Origin: Nocardioides cavernae
GTDB lineage: Bacteria > Actinomycetota > Actinomycetes > Propionibacteriales > Nocardioidaceae
DNA: 64,000 nucleotides
Assembly: GCF_013410035.1 (NCBI RefSeq)
Contig: NZ_JACCBW010000001.1
Span: forward strand, 434,001 to 498,000
Direction: 5' to 3'
Under the pieces are notes generated by a model. That model was not told the DNA's origin and searched no databases. It saw only the letters and a program-made list of their open reading frames with translations. Shown in pieces: positions 56,633 to 64,000 of the stretch. Each line of letters begins with the position of its first letter. The stretch's first letter is position 1. The position numbers and the translations under genes were made by a program.

Positions 56633-57727
56633 TCACCCGGCCTTCCGGATCTCCTCGACCACCGCCGCGGTGAACTCGCTGCACGACGCCGAACCGCCGA
56701 GGTCGCGGGTGGACACGCCGTTGCGGACGGTCGCGGCGACGGCGTCCTCGATCGCGCGGGCCGCCAGCGTGAGCCGGGGGTCCTCGTGGCGCGAGGCGAG
56801 CCACTCCAGCAGCATCCCCGAGGACAGGTTCATCGCGATCGGGTTGGCGAGGTCCCGGCCGGCGATGTCCGGTGCGGAGCCGTGAGCGGCCTGGGCCATC
56901 GCGTGGGTGTCGGAGGAGTTCACCGAGGGGGCGATGCCCAGGGAGCCGGCGATCTCGCCGGCGAGGTCGGACAGGATGTCGCCGAACATGTTCTCGGTCA
57001 CGATCACGTCGAACTCGTCGGCCCGGCGGACCAGGTGCACCGTCATCGCGTCGATGTGGAAGTCGTCGACCTCGATGTCGGGGTACTGCTGGCCGACCTC
57101 GCGGCACACGTCGCGGAACAGGCCGGTGGTCATCTTCAGCACGTTGGCCTTGTGCACGATCGTGACCTTCTTCCGGCGCTGTCCGGCGAGGCGGAACGCC
57201 GAGTGGGCGATGCGTTCGGTCGCGGCACGCGTGATGATCCCGTGCATGATCGCGACGTCGGCGGTCGGCATCATCTCGCCGGTGCCCGCGAAGGTGTTGC
57301 GGTCGGCGTAGAAGCCCTCGGTGTTCTCGCGGGCGATGACCAGGTCCGTCCCCTCGACGACGGCGTTGCCACCCTCGAACGCCTTGGCGGGACGGATGTT
57401 GGCGTAGAGCCCGAAGTGCTTGCGGATCGTGCCGCTGGGGTTGAGCTGGCTCTTGTACGGCTCGGGGTAGGCCGCGCTGTCGTGCGGACCGAGCAGCCAC
57501 CCGTCGAGGTCGTCGAGCGCCTTCAGCGTGGACTCCGGCGTGTGCGAGCCGTGCTCGTCGATGGCGCTCGCGCCCAGCGGCAGCTCGTGCCACTCGATCG
57601 GCTCGACGCCGACGGCCGTGACGGCCGCGTCGACCATGGCCACGGAGGACGGGACGATCTCGGGGCCGATGCCGTCGCCCAGGAGGACGCCGAGGCGGTA
57701 GGTGCGGTCGGGCTGGGTGGTGGTCAC
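56633..57727 (-). CDS. Isocitrate/isopropylmalate dehydrogenase-family protein
   Basis: 364 aa from ATG 57727. YRLGVLLGDGIGPEIVPSSV, NIRPAKAFEGGN, IARENTEGFYADRN and VIVTENMFGDILSDLAGEI are the family motifs (metal/substrate Asp residues in DILSDLAG). The ENTEGFY form and length resemble tartrate/malate dehydrogenases (TtuC/YeaU) and 3-isopropylmalate dehydrogenases. It oxidatively decarboxylates a 2-hydroxy diacid. No leuC/leuD neighbours, so a catabolic, non-leucine function fits. Confidence 0.87.
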   Translation of the reverse strand: MTTTQPDRTYRLGVLLGDGIGPEIVPSSVAMVDAAVTAVGVEPIEWHELPLGASAIDEHGSHTPESTLKALDDLDGWLLGPHDSAAYPEPYKSQLNPSGTIRKHFGLYANIRPAKAFEGGNAVVEGTDLVIARENTEGFYADRNTFAGTGEMMPTADVAIMHGIITRAATERIAHSAFRLAGQRRKKVTIVHKANVLKMTTGLFRDVCREVGQQYPDIEVDDFHIDAMTVHLVRRADEFDVIVTENMFGDILSDLAGEIAGSLGIAPSVNSSDTHAMAQAAHGSAPDIAGRDLANPIAMNLSSGMLLEWLASRHEDPRLTLAARAIEDAVAATVRNGVSTRDLGGSASCSEFTAAVVEEIRKAG

Positions 57728-57813
57728 GATCGTGGCCTTTCGGTACGTGCGGACCGGGTGGGTCCGGATGCAGGGAGACGTGGCGGAGGTGGCAGGCGAG
57801 GGCGAGGTGGCGG

Positions 57814-58938
57814 TCAGGAGACGGTGAGGAGGTCGCGCTCCTCGGCGCTCAGCTCGACCTTCTCGGCGTAGAGCAGGGCGCCAGCGGGCTCGAAGACGAG
57901 CTGCACGCGGCCGGAGAGGCCGGGACGCTGGCTCTCGACCTGCACCACCTGGTGGCCGAGGCGGACGTCGTACTCGTAGTGGGATCCGACGTAGGACGAG
58001 GTGAGCACCTCGGTGTCGAGGCGGTTGGTGCCGGCGACCTCGGAGCCGGCAGGGACGACCTCGAGCCGTTCGGGGCGGATGGCGACCGTGACGCCCTGTC
58101 CGGGCGCGACGTCGAGGTCGGCATCGACGTGGACGGCCTCGCCGTTGGCCTCGAGCCGGACCGTGTGGACGTTCCCGGACGACTGCTCGACCTTGCCCTG
58201 GAAGAAGTTGCAGCGCCCCACGAACGCGGCGACCTCGGGGGTGGCGGGACGCTCATAGATGCTGTGCGGGTCGGCGACCTGCATCATGTGGCCACCCGAC
58301 ATGACGGCGATGCGGTCGCTCAGGGCGAGGGCCTCGTCCTGGTCGTGGGTCACGTAGACGGTGGTGATGCCGAGGTCGGTCTGCAGCCGCTTGAGCCACG
58401 CACGGGCCTGCTCGCGGAGCTTGGCGTCCAGGTTCGACAGCGGCTCGTCCAGCAGCAGCATCGTGGGCGAGTAGACGAGTGCGCGGGCCAGGGCGACGCG
58501 CTGCTGCTGTCCGCCCGAGAGCTGGTGGGGGTAGCGACCGCTCAGGTCGGCGAGGCCGACCTTGTCGAGCGCGTCGTGGATGAGGGTCTTCTGCTGCGCC
58601 TTGTCGACCTTGCGGATGTTGAGCGGCAGGGCGAGGTTCTTCGCGATGGTCATGTGCGGCCACAGGGCGTAGGACTGGAAGACCATGCCGAGGTTGCGCT
58701 CCTCGGGCTGCAGGAAGACGCCCTTCTCCTGGTCGACGAACGTCGTGCCGTCGACGGTGATCGAGCCACCGGTCGGGCGCTCGAGACCGGCGATGCAGTT
58801 GAGGGTGGTCGACTTCCCGCAGCCGCTGGGGCCGAGGAGGGTGAAGAACTCGCCGTCCTCGATGGTGAAGGTGTTGTCGTGCAGGACGGTGTTGTCGCCG
58901 AACTGCTTCTTGAGGTTCTTGACGGCGAGCTCAGGCAT
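57814..58938 (-). CDS. ABC transporter ATP-binding protein (iron/phosphonate/polyamine-type)
   Basis: 374 aa from ATG 58938. Walker A LGPSGCGKSTTLNCIAGLE, Q-loop, signature HQLSGGQQQRVALARALVY, Walker B MLLLDEPLSNLDAKL, H-loop VYVTHDQDEALAL. A C-terminal TOBE domain (EVLTSSYVGSHYEYDVRL) is typical of FbpC/PotA/AfuC. Overlaps the permease gene by 8 bp. Powers import through the fused permease. Confidence 0.93.
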   Translation of the reverse strand: MPELAVKNLKKQFGDNTVLHDNTFTIEDGEFFTLLGPSGCGKSTTLNCIAGLERPTGGSITVDGTTFVDQEKGVFLQPEERNLGMVFQSYALWPHMTIAKNLALPLNIRKVDKAQQKTLIHDALDKVGLADLSGRYPHQLSGGQQQRVALARALVYSPTMLLLDEPLSNLDAKLREQARAWLKRLQTDLGITTVYVTHDQDEALALSDRIAVMSGGHMMQVADPHSIYERPATPEVAAFVGRCNFFQGKVEQSSGNVHTVRLEANGEAVHVDADLDVAPGQGVTVAIRPERLEVVPAGSEVAGTNRLDTEVLTSSYVGSHYEYDVRLGHQVVQVESQRPGLSGRVQLVFEPAGALLYAEKVELSAEERDLLTVS

Positions 58939-60700
58939 GGTGCTTTCCCTTCATCAGCAGCCCGGCGAGGGCCACGAAGACGGCGGTGATGATGATCTGG
59001 ATGGAGGCGAGTGCGGCGACCGAGCCGGTGCGGCCCTGCGCCCAGAGCTCGAGCATGGTCGTGCCGAGGATGTTGGAGTCGGCGGAGCTGAGGAACACCG
59101 CGGGCGAGTACTCCTTCAGCATGATCACGAAGGTGAGGACGAGGGCGCCCGCGAAGGCGGGGGTGACCAGCACGCGCAGGACTCGGAAGAACGTCATGAG
59201 CCAGTCGGCGCCGGACACGCGGGCCGCGTTGTCGAGCTCCTGGCCGATCTGCATGATCGACGGGGCGACCGAGCCGAACGCGCTCGGCAGCGCCCGTAGG
59301 CCGAAGGCGATGATGAGTGCCCCGAGCGTCCCCTGGAGCAGCGTGCCGGACCCGAAGGGAGCGAACGCGAAGGCCCAGAAGAAGCCGATGCCGATGATGA
59401 TGCCGGGCACCGACTGCGGGATGAGGGCGAGGTACTCCACTGCACGGCCGAACCGGAAGGTGGAACGTCGGGCGACCATCACGGCCATCACCGCGAGGCT
59501 GCTGACCAGCACCGAGCCGACGCCGGCCACGATCAGGCTGTTGACGATCGACTGCCGGTAGGACTCGAACTGGAAGACCGTCTCGTAGTTCTTCATCGTC
59601 AGGAAGTCGAACGGGTTGCGCAGCGGCGTGAAGATCAGCGTGAACGACCGGAACACCAGGCCGAGGATCGGGATCAGCGCGCCGAAGACGACGTAGAAGG
59701 CGATGAACCCGACGCTGACGTACTTGACCCACCCGAGCTCGAGCTTGCGGGGACGGGTCGCCTTGCCGCGGACCGAGACGAAGCGGGCGGCGTCCTTGAG
59801 GAGCTTGGCCTGCAGGGCGACCAGGCTGATCGTGACGAGCAGGATGACGACCGACGCCGCACCCAGGACCGTGTAGTCCGGGTCGACCGACTGCAGGCCG
59901 TTCTTGTAGAGGAAGGTCGAGAAGACGCTGATGCCGACGGGCTGGCCGTAGAGGAGCGGGACCGACAGCGTCTCGACCGACATGGAGAAGATCAGGATCG
60001 AGCTGTAGACGACCGGCGGACGCAGCATCGGGACGATGACCTGGAACAGGATGCGGACCGGGCCGGCCCCGCAGACCTGCGCGGCCGACTCCAGGGAGGC
60101 GTCGGACTGCCGCAGGGCGTTGGCGCAGAAGACGTACGCGATGGGGGCGAGCGCGACGGCCTCGGTGACGGCCATGCCGGGGATCGAGTAGAGGTTCCAC
60201 GGCACGCCACCGAAGGCCTGCTCGAACTGGACGCTGATGAACCCGGCGGGGCCGTACATCAGGATCCAGCCAAAGCCGAGGATCAGCGAGGAGATGAAGA
60301 ACGGCCACTGCATCGCCAGGGCGACGAGGCGGCCCCCGGGGAGGCGGGTCCGCACGACGACGACGGCCATCGGGACGGCGATCACGATGCTGAGCACCGT
60401 GGTCAGCGCCGCGAAGAGCAACGTGTTCCAGATGACCTCACCGAACCCGGAGTCGGTGAACAGGGCGCGGTAGCCCTCGAGGGTGAGGACGCCCCCGTCC
60501 TCGTAGAGCGGGCGGTCGATCACGCTCTGGATGAGCGTGGGGACGACCGGAGCGAGCACGAGGATCGCCAGGACCGCCAGGACGCCGTACATGGTGAGCT
60601 GGTCGCGGCCGATGCCGAGGGGCCGGCGGTAGCGCGGTGTCCTGAACTCGGGCGGCTGGTCGTGTGACGCCGGGGGCGGCGTCTCGGTCAGGGTTGCCAT
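58931..60700 (-). CDS. ABC transporter permease (fused double, FbpB/AfuB-like)
   Basis: 589 aa from ATG 60700. About twelve membrane segments in two homologous halves; each half has an EAA-type loop: FCANALRQSDASLESAAQVCGAGPVRILFQVIVPMLRP and SIMQIGQELDNAARVSGADWLMTFFRVLRVLVTPAF. The architecture matches ferric iron, aminoethylphosphonate and hexose-phosphate importers. Substrate not determined by sequence. Confidence 0.92.
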   Translation of the reverse strand: MATLTETPPPASHDQPPEFRTPRYRRPLGIGRDQLTMYGVLAVLAILVLAPVVPTLIQSVIDRPLYEDGGVLTLEGYRALFTDSGFGEVIWNTLLFAALTTVLSIVIAVPMAVVVVRTRLPGGRLVALAMQWPFFISSLILGFGWILMYGPAGFISVQFEQAFGGVPWNLYSIPGMAVTEAVALAPIAYVFCANALRQSDASLESAAQVCGAGPVRILFQVIVPMLRPPVVYSSILIFSMSVETLSVPLLYGQPVGISVFSTFLYKNGLQSVDPDYTVLGAASVVILLVTISLVALQAKLLKDAARFVSVRGKATRPRKLELGWVKYVSVGFIAFYVVFGALIPILGLVFRSFTLIFTPLRNPFDFLTMKNYETVFQFESYRQSIVNSLIVAGVGSVLVSSLAVMAVMVARRSTFRFGRAVEYLALIPQSVPGIIIGIGFFWAFAFAPFGSGTLLQGTLGALIIAFGLRALPSAFGSVAPSIMQIGQELDNAARVSGADWLMTFFRVLRVLVTPAFAGALVLTFVIMLKEYSPAVFLSSADSNILGTTMLELWAQGRTGSVAALASIQIIITAVFVALAGLLMKGKHHA

Positions 60701-60796
60701 GCGTGGTGCTCCGATCGTTCCGTCACTGGCGGGAACAGGTGGACTCGGTGGGGGGACCGGGTGGACGTGAGGCGGGGCGGCGGGTCGGTCGACCCG

Positions 60797-61987
60797 TCAC
60801 TCCTCCTCGGGGGCGGGCTCGACGTAGGTGTAGAACTTGTCGAGCCACGAGGTGACCTCGTCATCCGGGACGGACTCGTACGGCGCGAAGAGGACCTTGT
60901 CCTCGCCGACGGCGTCGACGACCTCCTGGTAGGTGTGCAGGCCAGGACCCTCGACGCCCTCGCGGTAGGACGACAGTCCGCCCTCGGCCACGGCGAACTG
61001 GCCCTCCTCGGAGAGGAGGAAGTCGACGAAGAGCTTCGAGGTGGCCGGGTGCGGCGCGTCGGCGGCGATGCCGATGCCGCGCGGCAGGATGGTGGTCCCG
61101 TCCTCGGGGTAGACGACCTCGACCAGGCCCTGGCTGTCGTCGACGACCGGGAACGCCGGTCCCCCGCTCACGAAGAAGCCGGCCAGGTACTCACCAGCGA
61201 GGATCTTCTCCATCTGCGTGCCGGACGAGGTCTCCGCACGGGTGAACGGAAGGACGCGCTCGAGGTCGGCCCAGCCGTCGGGGTTGTTCTCGGTGAAGTT
61301 GCGGGTGACCGTGAAGCCGAAGCTCGACTCGGGGTCGCGCACCGTGATCTTGTCCTGCAGGACGTCCTTGTTGGCCTCGGCGATGTCGGCCAGGCTGGCG
61401 ATGCCGGTGGGCGCCTCGGGCATGAGCTCGGTGTTGTAGGCGATCGTCTGCGGGTCGGTCGACATCGCGTACACGTTCGGCAGGAGCGTCGCGAAGTCGG
61501 GGAGCTCGCCGAGCTCGGGAGACTCGTACGACTGCAGGGTGCCGTCGCGCTCGGCGAAGTCGGCCCAGGCGACCGCCGCGTTCGATACGACGAGGTCGAC
61601 GGGCGAGGAACCCGTCGCCTGCTCGGCCAGGACGCGCTGGAAGACCTCGTCGCTGTCGAGGTCGTTAGCAGAGACCTTCTCGATCCAGGGGAACTTCTTC
61701 TGGAAGTCGCGGAAGATCGGCGCCCAGTTCTCCTCCGAGGTGTTGGAGTAGATCGTCAGCTCACCGCCCTCGTCCTTCGACGCCTCGATGACGTCCGTGG
61801 CGTAGGAGTCGGGGTAGTAGTCCGGCACCTCCTCGACGGAGATCTTGTTCTCGTTCGGCTGCTCGGCGGTCTCGCCACCGTCGCCGCAGGCGACGAGGGA
61901 GGCCATGGCGAACGCGCCGACGGCGGCCAGGGCGATGCGCTGACGCACCGGCGATCGGGTCCCGAGCCTGGACGTGGATGACTTCAT
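60797..61987 (-). CDS. ABC transporter substrate-binding lipoprotein
   Basis: 396 aa from ATG 61987, with AAGGAGCGG upstream. Lipoprotein signal: VGAFAMASLVACGDGGE. SBP_bac_6/FbpA-type lobes: LTIYSNTSEENWAPIFRDFQ, GSSPVDLVVSNAAVAWADFA, TILPRGIGIAADAPHPATSK (LPxG...PxxA). The iron-binding tyrosines of FbpA are not obvious, which supports an organic anion as ligand. First gene of the minus-strand ABC genes, divergent from the GntR regulator. Confidence 0.9.
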   Translation of the reverse strand: MKSSTSRLGTRSPVRQRIALAAVGAFAMASLVACGDGGETAEQPNENKISVEEVPDYYPDSYATDVIEASKDEGGELTIYSNTSEENWAPIFRDFQKKFPWIEKVSANDLDSDEVFQRVLAEQATGSSPVDLVVSNAAVAWADFAERDGTLQSYESPELGELPDFATLLPNVYAMSTDPQTIAYNTELMPEAPTGIASLADIAEANKDVLQDKITVRDPESSFGFTVTRNFTENNPDGWADLERVLPFTRAETSSGTQMEKILAGEYLAGFFVSGGPAFPVVDDSQGLVEVVYPEDGTTILPRGIGIAADAPHPATSKLFVDFLLSEEGQFAVAEGGLSSYREGVEGPGLHTYQEVVDAVGEDKVLFAPYESVPDDEVTSWLDKFYTYVEPAPEEE

Positions 61988-62274
61988 GGAGTCCGCTCCT
62001 TGAGTGACGGATGCAGTGGTGTGACGACGACCACTGTGCTCGTTATAACCTGTAACCGTCAAGGGATCCGCACGAAGTTTCTCCGCCGGGCTCGCAACCG
62101 GGACTATCCAGGTGCCTATCAGCACGCTTCTGAGCAGGACTTTTACCGCACGACAGAATCGCCGCGGGGGGTTGGCTCGCATCCGGCATGCGCGACGCGC
62201 AGGTGCGACACAGGGGTGACACATACACGGTCGCTCGGCTACGTTTATAGCGATACCGACCGAGGAGAGATGCG
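61988..62274. promoter_or_regulatory. Divergent promoter region between binding protein and GntR regulator
   Basis: 287 bp without genes. It contains the palindrome GTTATAAC (62042-62049) close to the binding-protein promoter side and TATAGCGATA (62246-62255, imperfectly palindromic) 20 bp before the GntR ATG. Either could be a GntR/FCD operator; AT-rich words are rare here. GAGGAGA at 62262-62268 is the GntR ribosome site. Confidence 0.45.
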
Positions 62275-62973
62275 ATGACGGAGCCCGCCGGGGTCTACGC
62301 CACCAAGAGCGACTACGCCTACATGCGACTGCGCGACGGCATCCTGTCCGGTGAGTTCGAGCCGGGGACCGTCCTGCACCAGGCGACCCTCGCCAAGACG
62401 ATCGGCATCAGCACCACGCCCCTGCGTGAGGCGATGCGGCGGTTGATGACCGAGGGACTCGTCGAGCTCGACGCGCACCGGGACGCCCGTGTGTCCGCGC
62501 TGACCGGCGAGGAGGCTCGCGACCTGCTGGAGGTGCGCCGCTCGCTCGACCCCCTCGCTGCGTCCCTGGCGGCGCAGCGCCGCACCAAGGACGACATCAA
62601 GGCGATGCGCGAGGCGGCCGCATCGTTGCACGCCCTGCCCAACCAGCCCAGCGTCGTCGACCTCGTGGCGCACCGACGCTTCCACGCCGCGGTCTACACG
62701 GCCTCGCACAACGACCTGCTGATCTCCACGCTGGACGCCCTCTGGGACAAGGCCGACCGCTACCGCCGCCTCGGACTCCAGGAAGAGCGCGAGCAGGGCG
62801 AGCGCGACCAGAAGGAGCGCGAGCACGCCGAGCTCCTCGACGCCGTCGTCCGGGGCGACAGCGACGGCGCGGCGGCGGTGATGCTGCAGCACATCGCCAC
62901 CAGCCTGGGCGCGAAGGCGGTCAACCGCCTCGGGGCGGACCACGACGCGCCTCACCTGACCAGCCTCAGCTGA
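62275..62973 (+). CDS. GntR-family (FadR/FCD) transcriptional regulator
   Basis: 232 aa from ATG 62275. N-terminal GntR winged helix: YAYMRLRDGILSGEFEPGTV and TIGISTTPLREAMRRLMTEGL. C-terminal FCD domain: DLVAHRRFHAAVYTASHNDL with the Asp/His metal ligands typical of FCD. FCD regulators bind organic acids (pyruvate, glycolate, fatty acyl-CoA). It faces the acid catabolic and transport genes and is the probable repressor, with ligand the substrate of the cluster. Confidence 0.93.
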   Translation: MTEPAGVYATKSDYAYMRLRDGILSGEFEPGTVLHQATLAKTIGISTTPLREAMRRLMTEGLVELDAHRDARVSALTGEEARDLLEVRRSLDPLAASLAAQRRTKDDIKAMREAAASLHALPNQPSVVDLVAHRRFHAAVYTASHNDLLISTLDALWDKADRYRRLGLQEEREQGERDQKEREHAELLDAVVRGDSDGAAAVMLQHIATSLGAKAVNRLGADHDAPHLTSLS

Positions 62974-62990
62974 CCGCACCACGCTCCCCC

Positions 62991-64000
62991 GTGTCGTCCT
63001 CACCCACCCGCGCGTGGCTGCCGTGGTTCTACGGACACACGTTCCTCATCCAGGCAATCACCTTCGTCCTGCGCCCGACCGCGATCTACCGGGCGCTCGA
63101 GCTCGACGTCCCCGCGCACTGGCTCGGCGCCCTCGGCGCGAGCTTCGCCATCGTCCCCCTCCTCCTCGCCGTGCCCAGCGGCCACGCCGCCGACCGGTTC
63201 GGTGAGCGACGGGTCATGCTCGTCGGGGCATGGCTGACGGTCGCCGCGGCGGCCGCCTTCGTGCTGGTCGGCGGCCACGTGTGGGGGTTGCTCGTCGCGA
63301 GCGTGCTGCTGGGCGTCGCCCACCTCGGCGCCGTCGTCGGGCAGCAGGCGCTGGTGGCCAACCGCACCGACCGGTCGCGTTACGACACGGCCTTCGGGCA
63401 CTACACGTTCGCCGCGTCGGCTGGCCAGGCGCTCGGCCCGTTCCTCATCGTCCTCCTCGGCGGGCGGCAGGCCATCCCTCGCACCGACGCGATCTTCGCG
63501 AGCGTGCTGGCCATGAGCGTCGTGCTCCTGCTGCTCGCGCTCCTGCTGCCCCGGTTCGCTCAGTCCCCGCAGGGCCGCGCCGCGGCCTCGGACGGCTCCG
63601 TACGGTCCCTGCTTCGGCGCCCCGGCACCGTGCGGGCACTCATCGTCAGCTGCATCGTGCTCGCCGCAGTCGACATCAGCCTGGTCTACCTGCCCGTGCT
63701 CGGGAGTGAGCGCGACATCCCCGCCGGCACCATCGGCGCCCTGCTCGCATGTCGGGCACTCGCCTCCATGGTCTCCCGGTTCTTCCTGGGACGGCTGACG
63801 GCGATGGTCGGGCGTGGCCGTCTGCTGACGGGCAGCGTGGCGGTCTCGGCCGTCGGGCTGGCGCTCGTCGCCGTGCCGATGCCGACCTGGTCGCTGTTCG
63901 TGGTGGTGGGCATCGCCGGCCTCGGCCTGGGGGCCGGGCAACCCCTGACCATGTCGTGGCTTGCCGAGTCCACGCCGCCCGGGTTGCGCGGGCGCGCGAT
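62991..64000 (+). CDS. MFS transporter, 3' end cut by window edge
   Basis: Visible ~336 codons from GTG 62991, running off the right edge. About ten membrane segments of an MFS protein: GHTFLIQAITFVLRPTAIYR, AHWLGALGASFAIVPLLLAV, motif A SGHAADRFGERRVMLVG. GQQALVANRTDRSRYDTAFG and FGHYTFAASAGQALGPF are typical of MFS_1 family. It follows the GntR gene by 17 bp in the same direction, so it may carry the same substrate or products. Confidence 0.78.
   Translation, partial: MSSSPTRAWLPWFYGHTFLIQAITFVLRPTAIYRALELDVPAHWLGALGASFAIVPLLLAVPSGHAADRFGERRVMLVGAWLTVAAAAAFVLVGGHVWGLLVASVLLGVAHLGAVVGQQALVANRTDRSRYDTAFGHYTFAASAGQALGPFLIVLLGGRQAIPRTDAIFASVLAMSVVLLLLALLLPRFAQSPQGRAAASDGSVRSLLRRPGTVRALIVSCIVLAAVDISLVYLPVLGSERDIPAGTIGALLACRALASMVSRFFLGRLTAMVGRGRLLTGSVAVSAVGLALVAVPMPTWSLFVVVGIAGLGLGAGQPLTMSWLAESTPPGLRGRA

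Noticed and set aside
1..64000. CRISPR arrays, rRNA operons, IS elements
   Set aside because: No regularly spaced repeats, rRNA motifs or transposase-like reading frames were seen on either strand.

Overview
The window is very GC-rich, uses GTG starts freely and is densely coded. It carries mycothiol synthesis (mshB), an actinobacterial dapD, a 7Fe ferredoxin beside dapC, and many promoters with a TAGnnT -10 hexamer 6-7 nt before the start codon (probable leaderless transcripts). This points to a high-GC actinobacterium, most likely Nocardioidaceae (Nocardioides-like). No rRNA, complete tRNA, CRISPR array, IS element or integrase was found.

Layout. (1) 1-16.1 kb, core metabolism: secreted proteins, DinB-like protein, dapD, a lysozyme/peptidase-like exported protein, a small membrane-protein + XRE regulator operon behind a large inverted-repeat operator, dapC-fdxA, a GNAT, an archaeal-type aspartyl-tRNA synthetase behind a T-box leader, a VanW protein, mshB, and an AbiEi/DUF559-like gene bracketed by two palindromic repeats. 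(2) 16.1-23.6 kb, mixed metabolism: GH43-like protein, a P450 and a DUF3054 gene back to back on a 23-bp shared promoter, a CynX-like MFS carrier followed by psuK-psuG, then VOC, GNAT and methyltransferase genes in one overlapping run. (3) 23.7-32.3 kb, zinc: two nearly identical Zur-box-like sites precede a permease/TIGR03943 pair and the divergent aztB-aztD-aztC-aztD / aztA-zur cluster. Two paralogous unknown anchored proteins lie at the edges of this block.

(4) 32.4-40.1 kb: ANTAR regulator, TetR, enoyl-CoA hydratase, MFS pump, NTF2-cupin fusion, DoxX protein and a frameshifted hydrolase, with two identical-pattern operators in the divergent promoters. At 38.1-38.3 kb there is a G/C-homopolymer stretch that is a corrupted copy of DNA 435 bp upstream, most likely an assembly error. 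A thiolase follows. (5) 40.1-46.6 kb, accessory: a tRNA-like fragment and a direct repeat, then an antiporter, a FAD monooxygenase, a drug-efflux MFS and its TetR regulator, and a second MFS with a related operator half-site.

(6) 46.6-64 kb: a lactonase and a long mostly overlapping run (aconitase, ABM protein, Ldh-type dehydrogenase, aldehyde dehydrogenase, cupin, OtnC-like, OtnK-like, Asp/Glu racemase-like, isopropylmalate-dehydrogenase-like, binding-protein ABC importer) facing a GntR/FCD regulator. It looks like an uptake and catabolic locus for a small hydroxy acid, probably C4, whose substrate cannot be read from sequence. A partial MFS gene ends the window.
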